Part shown: one piece after another, positions 51,974-62,199 of the stretch
How positions within the stretch are numbered: position 1 is the stretch's first letter
How the letters are laid out: the number at the start of each line of letters is the position of its first letter
Origin: Paguma larvata
Taxonomy: Eukaryota > Chordata > Mammalia > Carnivora > Viverridae
DNA: 64,000 nucleotides
Reading direction: 5' to 3'
Assembly (NCBI GenBank): GCA_030068075.1
Contig: CM057836.1
Coordinates: 68,795,788-68,859,787, forward strand
Notes under the pieces: generated by a model
What the model saw: the letters and a program-made list of their open reading frames with translations, nothing else
The model's database searches: none
What the model was told of the DNA's origin: nothing
Translations under genes and position numbers: made by a program

Positions 51974-53925
51974 AATCTCTGGTGAAAAAATATATCTTAA
52001 TCCAACCATCAGTTTCATAGATACTGAGATACAGAAAATTAAAGACTTTTCCTTACCACAGTATTAAAGACTGCCTTGTCACAGACCAGGTCCAGAAGCC
52101 AGGCCCCCTTGGATTTATACTTGGCCACTGTTTCTCCAATTAGGTTCCTTGGGTCCTCAAATATATGCAATACTACCCTAATGTCAAAATGTCAAGTTCG
52201 AGTTTTCTGCCATTGTATTGATGTTTGATTTCTACTAACCATTATAATGACCAAATATCTCTTGGGTAAATGACAACCATGAGAGCATTTCAAAGGCAGT
52301 ATTTTCATTACAATTTCAGTATTTCTCAGACTGGACTCTCTACAGGCACATCCTTACAGTCTGGAAATTCTTACACGTGAGGACCAGTTTAGTGTGATAA
52401 AGACTTGCTGGTCCCTAAGTGACCTTTGCAAAGATACTAATTCACACTTGGCTTTTATTTGCCTTTGTATATTTATATCATGTTAGCAAACTATAAAAGG
52501 TTGACGGGGCAGCATGGTGTCTACAAAGGCATCTCATTCTGCACCCCCCTACTTAATTCCAGATTATCTAAGTAGTGTATAATTCTGTTTCCTAAGAATT
52601 TCCTAAAAATTTTTCCTTTGATTTCTCCACTTAAATGAAGGAATTCCAAACATTCCACACCCTCCTCAACTTCTTTTTCCAGCTTTAATACTAGAGACTT
52701 ACATATGCATCACAAAATTTGCATTTATTTAATTAACATTTATTGAGAATCTCTAAATTGTGGCACCTTCGTAGGAGCTGACTATAAAATGGAGAAACAG
52801 AATAGACGGAAACCCATAACTTCAGAAGAATGATTTTGTAAGGTCACACTTAGGCCTTCAAAATTAGCTGTTTAGCTAAAGTGGCATAGTAATGGTTGAA
52901 ATAATCTTTGGGATAAAACTGTTAATATGATCTTTTCTAGGCCAAATCACTTATTACTTTGCAAATTCAAAGTACATTTTGATCACTACTTTGAACTATT
53001 ATTCTTCTTGATTTTCTACTTGTAAGAGTTTCTGTGACATCTAAAATGAGGTTAGAGTATGAGTTAACACTTTAAAAAGTATAGATTACTCACAAACTTT
53101 TTTTTTTTTTAATTACAATTTTCACTTCTGGGAAAATGTGCTCAGTGCTTAGTGAATCCCAAGCTTGTAAATTAGATCCTGAGGGGACAGTTTGAGGGAC
53201 AGAAAACTTAAATAATGTAAATAGAGTGTATTTGGTTTGCTAATAAGCACAATTTTTAGTGTGTTTTTAAGATGTATCAGTCCTTCATATTGATTCGTTT
53301 CCATGAATGAGCAAAGGGAAATGTAGGATTTGCAAGCAGTGATATTGCATCATATTCCTGAAATTGCCAACCATTGCATTTATTAAATGATTGAAAAACA
53401 AAAATTACCTTTTTTTCCTTTTTATTTTTCTTGATGAGATAAAATGGTTACACATAAATAGGCAGATGGACTAAGAGGTATTTGGTATTTAGAACTGAGA
53501 GTGATAAATATTATGTGTATAATTGACTCTTCAGAAATTTGCCTACAGAAAAATATACCGTACTGATGTTTTGAGTTATTTCTAAACTTTAATCTTCATT
53601 ATGCTGTTATTTCTTTGTGTATTTATTGCATAATAGTATGCTTATTTAGAACTTACAAATATAAAAGGCTTTATAGGTTTCAACTCATAGGAAAATAGAT
53701 ATTTGTGATTATACACTTGTCATTTTTCTTATGCTATTAGCACTAGAAATCTTAAGCACATTTTATTTTTTATTATTTTCTAATATGGAAATTGCAAATT
53801 TTATAATTTACATTACTAGTCTGTTGATATAGAGCCTTAATCATCTTTTCAGTGCAATGAATATTTTCATTTTAGATACAAGTAGTTGATCATTAAATGT
53901 TATTTTGCATTCTGATTTCCACATG

Positions 53926-53968
53926 TACTCAGAATAAAATACTCAGAATAAAAATACTCAGAATAAGA
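53926..53968 (+). repeat. Short tandem repeat, three copies of a 14-15-base unit
   Basis: TACTCAGAATAAAA occurs three times in a row (53926-53939, 53940-53954, 53955-53968) with one extra A in the second copy and AAGAAA in the last. Confidence 0.9.
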
Positions 53969-55984
53969 AAGCAAAGTCTTATATAAATATGTGTATTTAT
54001 TCACTGAACTCATCTACACATTTGGGGAAAATTTTTTAAGTGATTCCTATGTTGAGATACTGCCTTTTTTTACATAAGGTCTAAGGACCTTTCTCAAATC
54101 AGTTTTCTTCCAAAATAAAGTTTTGCTGGAATCGAGTGGCCACTTTTAATTATTTTCAAATCATTTTTATATGTCCAAATTTTATTATCACAGCCATTTT
54201 GAGGCATGGGTAATGATAGCATTCAAAAAAAGGTTTTTTAATAGCACTTATTTATCATTGCATTAATTTTGTCGTTTGGGAATTTCTGACAGTAACTCTC
54301 CATCACTTGAACTTGGTTAAACCACTTGAATAGTGCATGTTTATATGAAGGGCCTATTTTATGAGATGCATAGCCACAAGTTCCCCAGATCTGAGAGTAA
54401 TGACTAAAACTTGTATTTTTGACAAGCTAAATATTTCTATTTGAGAGGCATCTTAAAATAGACACATAGTAATATATGATTAGAAATAAAATTATGGTTT
54501 TGATTGTGCTCTTAATAATTTCATAGCTAGTAAATAATCTGTTTCTTGCAAATGCTTTAAATTTACATTCAGCAAAGAAGGATTTTATTCATAGTTTGAA
54601 AATCTGTGAAGTACATATTCCTACTTGGCTGCTAAAGGAATAAGTTATTTTTTAATGTCTCAAAAGTATCATTATAATGAACACATGCAGCCTACATATA
54701 AGTTAGTACTTGGATCAATAAGTTTATTACTTTTACAAGGTCCACTCAGTAATCGCTATCAGTTATTATTCAAAATTACAGTGCATTTTATGCTAATTGC
54801 AGAATTATTCTTGGTTTTCCAGTAATAGCTGTGGCTCATAGAAAACGCTTCCAATTAATACCTGTGAATATGGATGCAATTAAATATTAATCAGATTTAA
54901 ATTTTACAATAATGCACTACCAATCTTTTCATCTCCAAAAATGCCAGTAGATTATAATTGGATTTTTCTAGTTAGGAAGTTGAAGTTCATGACTTAAAGT
55001 ATTTTTTAATAAACCAAACATGCTATGTTGAAGAGATGTGTTATTTCTATAATAAATTCATAATATTCAAGTCTTAATTAAAATATTTTTTAAAATGAAT
55101 GAAATAAGAAACGAACACAAGTGTATTTCTTTAGGCAGAAGTTCATGCATGTACCTGTGTTTGATTTCATTGCCCAGGATGGACTGGCCAATTTTGATTT
55201 GATTTTCTTCAAATTTGTATTATTTGCCAGCAAGTGATAATATTTACAGAAGCAATTATAATTTTCTGTTTGGATTGAAGAGGAAATATTTGAGAGTTGA
55301 AAAATAAACAACATTAATAACATCATTAAGGCAGTATTATAATTATTAATATAGAGAACATTAATAAGCTATAATGCAGTGTTATAATTATTTATTATCC
55401 ATCATTAATAAATACATTGGTTGCAAAATTAATTTTTGCAGAGTCTTAAAGGACAACTAACATTTCAATATATGATATTGCTCATCTTACTCATTTTTAT
55501 TGGATCAAACAACTTGAAAACACAAAATCACATCTATTATTTGGTTAATGAGAATAAATCAAACACCTGTCAAATGTTTTCCCTGGTTTTATTGAGTAAT
55601 ATACATACTCTAGTAATTAAGAAAGTAAGCATTGGTTCTAACCAAACTAAATAGAAGTTTCAAAAGACGGTGATTATGTTTGTTTTATTTTAGAACCCAA
55701 GCCTTGGTCCTGACATACAGAGGCTGGGTCCTACATGTGACCCATCTCTGGTTTCACACCCGTTCCCTATCTCCTGAAGGCTGCTGGCTGCCTGGAGCTT
55801 CAGCTTCACTTGGGCCTTGGCCCCTCTATATTCTTAGAATTCAGCTGACAGAGAGGACTGGGGCTTCCTCAGAAAACCTCAGCAGAGAGGCCCTGCTGTG
55901 TAGACCAGAGAAGAGATTGGCATTTCCCTGTTCTGTCCTACCTCTGGGGAAGTGGAGTCCCTGAAAGTCAGGACACCTGGGTCT

Positions 55985-56080
55985 TCACATGTTAGGTGTC
56001 GCTGACCTCCAGAGGCACTTTGACACAGTGCCTTAGTTTTCCAGCTCACAAAATGAGTCACAGGGTTCTTAGGGGGATAG
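55985..56080 (+). mobile_element. Possible MIR fragment
   Basis: GTGTCGCTGACCTCCAGAGG, then GTGCCTTAGTTTTCCAGC and CACAAAATGAGTCACAGGGT, loosely follow the MIR middle. It sits in a locally GC-richer pocket. Confidence 0.4.
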
Positions 56081-56394
56081 AATGTGTCTGCTTTTGATTT
56101 ATAAACAGAGCTTATGGGAGAACTTCCATGTATAAGATTATTTTCTTTTTTTTTATTTATTTTTTAATTTAATTTTTAGAGTTGAATCAGGAATAGGCAA
56201 GGTCTAGGCACAAAAATACATCCTTCCTGACCTGATTTCTTGGTTTGATCTCAAGGGATAATCTCGTGCCAGACTGGCCCTGGTAGCTGGTTATGGCACC
56301 CATCAATGCTGGGTAGTGCTTGCATATCTCAGAATGATGGATGGTCAAAACTAATAATGAATTAATTATATTATGTTAATGAATAAATCTGGAT

Positions 56395-56575
56395 CCTGGG
56401 TCTAATAATGTCTACCTTTATAATCTTGTGAACCTCCAACTTCTCTTTGTGAAATGAGGAATCGTTGGGTTAGACTGAATAAATAAAAATAAAATGAAGT
56501 AAGACCTGTGAAGAGCCTAACATAATGCTTGATGCAACATAAGTACTGGATAAATGGTAATTATTATCATTCTAC
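56395..56575 (+). mobile_element. MIR fragment
   Basis: GAACCTCCAACTTCTCTTTG, TGTGAAATGAGGAATCGTTG, GAGCCTAACATAATGCTTGA and GGATAAATGGTAATTATTAT fit the MIR 3' half. Confidence 0.6.
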
Positions 56576-58269
56576 ATCCATGAGTCTTGAATCAGACTCT
56601 TAGGCATCTGTCAGTATATCAAATCCTCAGTAGTTAGATGGGCCACTAAGGTCCAGCTTAACTCCCTCTCTCAACCCGGGATAAATGAAACACTAACTTT
56701 GCTATATTTTTTTAACTAAAATCATAGCTTTGTTAGAGAGCTAGAGCACTCCAGTGGTAAAGGCTACAGAGATTCTTAGATCATTTGCTCTTTTAGTGTT
56801 TAGAGTACTTGACAATCTTGTAATCTTGGTCCCCTTTGGAGTGTAAGCATGGATTCTCATTCTTCTTTTCACTTCAAGGCTGGACCTGAACTATCTGGAG
56901 TGAAGAAATTAACTAGGATGCAATAAAGTAAAATGTCACATTTGCTGCAGATTTGAAATGGAAATTACATGTATTTAGTCTTTGTATTGAAGGGGTTGGT
57001 GTGAGAAATCTAATCACCTTTTATAGCTTATTAAAATAGACAGTAAAAAGACTCAAATGTTTGAATATCAAATGTGTCAGCACAAGAACATTGGCACATT
57101 TTAAAAGATATTATAGCTTGATTTTAAAAAATCACTTAAAATCAGAAGGATTTGTACTGTAGTCAGATGTGTGAAGAGCTGTTTCTTAATGTTCTTCCGT
57201 GTATCTCAGGCCTAAAGCTGAGAATGGTGAGTATTTGGGACCTCCGCATGCTAAGTTAGAGAACTGCAGGGAGGTGAGGTGGACCACAGCTTCTCCAGAC
57301 TTACGGAGAGAAGCCAGGACCTTTCTCCATCATCTCTATGCTGAACTGAAATAAGGAGAAAATTGGAACAGATGGTTTTCTAGTGAATGCAATGTGCTTA
57401 AAGAAATCTTTTATCCCTTTATCAAATCCAGAAAGAGATACCTTATGAGAAGGATGTATAAAGATTGGAGATGACTGTCAGAAAAGGGACTTGAATTGTA
57501 TTTCCTTGTTTTAACATCTGCTTCATCAGTAAATGGGCCGACAGAGGAGTGGGGGTGGTAGAGACACCTGCATACTCACTGTTCAGTGTGACTAGGTTGT
57601 GTGTGTCTCTTATTTACTTGCCAGACACCTCAGAAAGTCGCTGGTAGTTAGACCACTGGACTAGCACACAAGAGGTCTGCATACTCAATGAGGGTGCCCC
57701 CAGTGACAAGAGTTACTGGCTGAGAAAGTGTGAGTAGTTGAGTGGGAATCATGTCTTCCACTGGAGGGCACTGTGTGGTGCTTTTCAGGAGAACCACATT
57801 TGGTTACTAGGCAGTAGGTTCTTCTGCTAGCCATTGCAGGCCAGTGAGCCACACCTAACTGAGGGAGCACTATGGCTGTCCAGGTCCAGGAAGGAAAGCT
57901 GAATTTTTTCCTCCCCTTCCTTGTCACCCAAAGTCTAAGAAGAAGCTAGCCCTAGAAGAAAGGGAGAAAGAGTTATGTAAGTCAGATCTCAACCAATGCT
58001 GCATAGCTACACCCAAGATTCTAACTTATGCTTGTGTGAATAGCAGTGAAGAGCTTCAGAGTGACTAAAAAGCTTTGTTGGCCCAGGCTACTATTAAGAG
58101 AGATTTATTAAATAAGAAAGCTGATTCAGCGTAGTGTACATGGGAACAGTCACTGGAAGGATTTAAAACAATCATATTTGTTTCTTGAGTTTAGATACTT
58201 TGTCAGATGCTTTTGTGGAGCAAACCGGTATGCTAGAAGGAACGTGCATACACAGCCGTTGAAACCAAT

Positions 58270-58430
58270 CAAGGTATATCATATACCAGCTATGACACCT
58301 GAAGCAAGTTATCTAACATCTGCAACCGTCTGTTTCCTTATTGGTAGTGTTATAATAATGATGTCAAACTCCTTTGAGAAGACTGAGGGAAAAATATCAA
58401 TTAAGCTCCTGTGACGGAGCATAGCATGTA
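58270..58430 (+). mobile_element. MIR fragment
   Basis: ATACCAGCTATGACACCTGA, AGCAAGTTATCTAACATCTG, GTCTGTTTCCTTATTGGTAG and TATAATAATGATGTCAAACT track the MIR core in order. Confidence 0.65.
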
Positions 58431-59635
58431 TTAGAAAATATCAGATTTTTTATCAGTGTACACAGGGATTATTCAAAAGGTGAGTTGAATGGAGAATATT
58501 TTTAAAAGTTCATCTTGTGACAAGGTAGGGAAATATGAAAAGTATTTCAACAGCAATTCAATGGTACTTTCCTACTTATACTCTTAATGGGTTCATATAT
58601 CTTTTCTAACCCGAGAAGATTATTATTTTTTTTTTATGTCAGGCAGATCAGTTTTAGCGAACACAATCTTACTGCTCCTGAAATTTAGCTCACTACCTTG
58701 ATGAATCTTGTTTACTTTCTATCATTAAATTCATGGTGAATTCAGCATCTAAAATATTTTTTGAATTTATTCTATGTATTTTCTCTGGGAAAAGAGTGCT
58801 AGGAGAATAGCTATTTTTAACCTAATGTATACTTGGGATATAGATTTCATCATTGCCAAATGACCCTAAAATGGGCAGCACCCATGTTCATTGGGTATAT
58901 ATGTATTCAGGTTCCCAGGATTCATAATATATAAAACATTATATGTTAAATTTGCGTATATAATTTACTATATACTATGTATGTTATAGGTAATATACAT
59001 ATATTGATGTTGTTAACATTTTAAAAGTGACAAGTGTTTAGCCATTACTTGAAAACCAAATCCAGGCTGGCTAAATAAATAAAAGTTTACAGATATTATT
59101 TCAGATTCTTAGCCTCGGAGCCCATAATGTCTAGGCTTATTGGCAGACCTGGCTAATTTTAAGCCATGTTGAGGGTGTGGTGTACTGGTGCTCAGGTTCA
59201 GACAGAGGATATGGCCACTAAGAAGGGAGACGAATTAGGCTGTCTAAAGAAATATAATAAGGAGAAATAGATTGAAATTAAGTCAGGACAACTTCAGCTG
59301 ACTAGGAAGAAAAAAATGTCCTCCGAGATCTTATTATTTTCTGACATAGTCTCGCAAGGGAAATAGTGAAAATGCCATGAAGTGTGTAATTTAAAATTGT
59401 CCAGGCCACCTAGTGAACACTTCTAACTATTAGGATCGCTCTCTCCTAAAACTGATTTCCAAGGCCTGATTTAAAAAATGTGTGCGTATGTGTTTCTCCT
59501 TCTATCTATGCAATTTGTTATACCACATATATGTTTATATACATTCATATATATAATTTTTGCTGTGGAAAATCCTACAAATAAGGAAGTTTTCTGGAAA
59601 TTCCTTTTAATGGTGGTGGTGAACTTTTCTTGTTT

Positions 59636-60100
59636 GTAAAAAGCTTTATTGAGATATAATTCACATGTCATATAGTTCACCCATTCAAAGTGTATAATTC
59701 AGCGTATTTTGGTCTATTCAAAGACTTGTGTAACCATCAGCGTAATTGGATTTAGAATATTTTCTACCCCTCAAAATAAACCCTTTCTCTTCCTACTTCC
59801 AATTCTTAAGCAATCACTGTTTTCTTTGCCTCTCCCTTTGTGTGTTCTGCAAATTTCATATAAATAGAATCCAATATGTGGTCTTCTGTAACTGATTTTT
59901 TCATTTCACATAATGTTTACAAGGTTTATCCATGTGGTAGTGGTATCAGTGCTTCATTCCTTTTCAATACTGAATAATATTCCATTGTATGGATGAATCA
60001 CATTTTGCTTATCCATTCATGAATTGATGAATTTTGGGTTGTTTCCACTTCATGAATAATGCTTCTCTGAACATCTTTGTAAAAGTTTTTATACAGGCAG
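59636..60100. mobile_element. Ancient L1 (L1M type) fragment
   Basis: TTTATTGAGATATAATTCAC, TTCACCCATTCAAAGTGTAT, TTCATATAAATAGAATCC, TGTTTACAAGGTTTATCCAT, AATAATATTCCATTGTATGG and TTGGGTTGTTTCCACTTCAT are the familiar landmarks of a widespread old mammalian L1 segment, in the right order. The piece is about 460 bases, non-coding and moderately diverged. Confidence 0.88.
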
Positions 60101-60424
60101 TAGTTAGTTACCTTTTATGCACACAGGTATATAATTTTATAGTATAGCTTCTGTGCAAAACTTCTGTATTTTGGGGATCTTTTTTGGGAAAGAATTGAAA
60201 TCATTTTAAATAATTACAATGTATATTCAAACTTAAAAATAATACATTAAAAATATAAGGGCCAGTGTTTTTGTGTAGCGTTAATGATCATTAATATTTA
60301 TCCTTAAGGTTGATGTAAGAGTAAATTATCTGTTGGGTTTTATAGGAAAGGAGAAGATACTTTAATATTAATCATTTCTACATTAGATCACATTCCATAT
60401 TTTACATAGCAGTTTCACTCAGGT

Positions 60425-60515
60425 TCTAGAGCATATATAATCATCTCTGTTTTACAGATAAGAAAACTAAATAAAATAAAAGCTGCTCATGACTGCTCAA
60501 GATCACATAATGTAT
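60425..60515 (-). mobile_element. MIR fragment
   Basis: ATCTCTGTTTTACAGATAAG, AAAACTAAATAAAAT and GCTCAAGATCACATAATG match the reverse MIR core. Confidence 0.55.
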
Positions 60516-60564
60516 TAATGGCAGGATTTCCATGTATTTCACTTATCTGATATTTTTAGTTTAA

Positions 60565-60775
60565 TATGTCTGGGTTCTCATCTCAACTCTATCACTTACA
60601 TGTGTGTGACTTGACTGTGGTACTTAACAGTCCCCAGTGTCATATTCCTCATCTTTCTGTGATATTGATAATAATACCTATCTCATACATAAGAATATAG
60701 TTAGGTGCAAATGGAACAATTCATGTAAAACTTTGGGAACTTCACATGCATAATAAATGTACAACAGAGATTAGT
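60565..60775 (+). mobile_element. MIR
   Basis: CTGGGTTCTCATCTCAACTC, ATCACTTACATGTGTGTGAC, CATATTCCTCATCTTTCTGT, AATAATACCTATCTCATACA and TGCATAATAAATGTACAAC cover most of the MIR consensus in forward order. Confidence 0.8.
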
Positions 60776-60894
60776 GGTTCTGGTAGCAGTACACTAGAAG
60801 TAATAGTAATTGTAATAATAACTGAGTTTAAAACTCTGATTTTATGATAACCAATACAGACTTTTTGTGGTACGCCAGACTATATTTACGTAAT

Positions 60895-61060
60895 TGGCTT
60901 GCCATTTGGCTATTTTTGGCCACCATGTGTGTATAATTTCACACCTACTCTTTGGCCAAAAATAATCCAAATGCCAAGATTTATTCACATACATGAAATT
61001 ATACACATCCATATACACATTGAGTGGCCCAAAATAAGTACCCAACCAAATGGCAAGCCA
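60895..61060. repeat. Fold-back repeat: one inverted and two direct diverged copies of a ~50-base unit
   Basis: TGGCTTGCCATTTGG (60895-60909) is the exact reverse complement of 61046-61060. TGTGTATAATTTCA (60928-60941) is the exact reverse complement of 60994-61007. Between the arms, TGGCCAAAAATA (60953-60964) followed by CCAAATGCCA (60967-60976) repeats, in the same direction as the right arm, the reverse complement of 60910-60922 and its neighbours. The whole block could fold into a stem with bulges. Both strands can be read as similar short peptides simply because of the symmetry. I do not recognise the family. Confidence 0.85.
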
Positions 61061-61308
61061 TATCCAGAAAGGTTTATACACATGCACACAACTAAAATAT
61101 CAATTCATGTAACACTTTTCATTTTTAAGGCACCTTTTAAAGGTTGATGTTCTCACTGGGCCTAGGGAGCAGCACATTAGTCAGTGGTAATTTGTCTGAG
61201 CTCAAGGAAATAAGCAACTTGGAAAGCTTGAAGGACTAAAGAGCCAATATCTACACTTGAATTAAAAGGCAATCTTTTGTATCTTTAAACCCTTTTCAGA
61301 TATGTCTT

Positions 61309-61313
61309 ACACA

Positions 61314-61349
<36 letters not shown>
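61309..61349 (+). repeat. (AC)n microsatellite
   Basis: A nearly pure AC run of about 40 bases begins ACACAGACAC. Confidence 0.97.
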
Positions 61350-61350
<1 letters not shown>

Positions 61351-61550
61351 TTCTTATATTTATTTTAACAATGTATTTTTTATTAAAGGAAATTTGAAAA
61401 AAAATTAAAGGAGAAAGACAGTTGTGGACAGAACCATCATTCAAAAGCAACCTATTTAGTTCATATTTTTAATTATAGATGATTGGATTATACCATCTCT
61501 ACAATTTCAAATACTGCTTTTAAAAATGAATTTTGTTATCTCAGCATTTG

Positions 61551-61793
61551 ATGTTATTGTAATCTTTATTTTTTAAATCTTTTTTAACATTTATTTATTT
61601 TTGAGAGACAGAACATGAGTGGGGGAGGGGTAGAGAGGGAGACAAAGAATCCGAAGCATGCTCCAGGCTCTAGGCTGTCAGCACAAAACTGCATTCAGGG
61701 CTCAAACTCACGAACAGTGAGATCATGACCTGAGCCAAAGTCGGACACTTAACCAACTGAGCCACCCAGGTGCCCCATGTTATTGTAGTCTTT
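61551..61793 (-). mobile_element. SINEC with target-site duplication
   Basis: The body is 61568-61776 on the minus strand, 5' end GAGCCACCCAGGTGCCCC. Flanks ATGTTATTGTAATCTTT and ATGTTATTGTAGTCTTT are 17-base copies with one difference. Confidence 0.96.
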
Positions 61794-62125
61794 GTTAACA
61801 TAAGGTGAAAGGCTGGCTGTTGGGAGTTGTTCTTCCGAGGTGGGTTTTCTGTACATGGTTTTAAGTTCACTTCAGTAGTCTTTGAGTTGGAAGCTACATA
61901 GCCCGTAACTAGAAACTTGAAAATGTGTGAAAAACATATTTCGTGAAACATTTTACATAGTATTATCTTTATATTTTCCTCTCAAATTCAGATTGTGTTA
62001 TTTCCTACGTACTGTGAAATTCAGAATTATTTTTCTCTAGGAAAACTGACCCAATCACTGCTGTGCTAGGATTAAAGAAGCCTAATTTCAACGTGAAACT
62101 GTTGAGCAGTTTTCCATTCTAATAA

Positions 62126-62199
62126 AAAGAAAAAAGAGGAGGAGGAAGAGAGGAGGAGGAAGAGAGGAGGAGAAAGAGGAGGTGGGGGCGGGGAGGGAA
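62126..62199 (+). repeat. Purine-rich GGA/GA tract
   Basis: Units of GAGGAGGAAGAGAG repeat several times, ending in GGTGGGGGCGGGGAGGG. Only A and G occur over about 55 bases. Ser/Pro/Leu-rich frames on the minus strand come from this tract and are not genes. Confidence 0.92.

Noticed and set aside
55680..55964. A 94-codon plus-strand frame in a GC-richer pocket, preceded by an acceptor-like TTTTATTTTAG
   Set aside because: No consensus donor follows at a sensible distance, the peptide is not neurexin-like, and higher GC alone lowers stop-codon frequency.
60842..61147. Overlapping frames on both strands with similar His/Ile-rich peptides
   Set aside because: The similarity is explained by the inverted repeat itself. 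There is no start context, domain or splice signal to support a gene.
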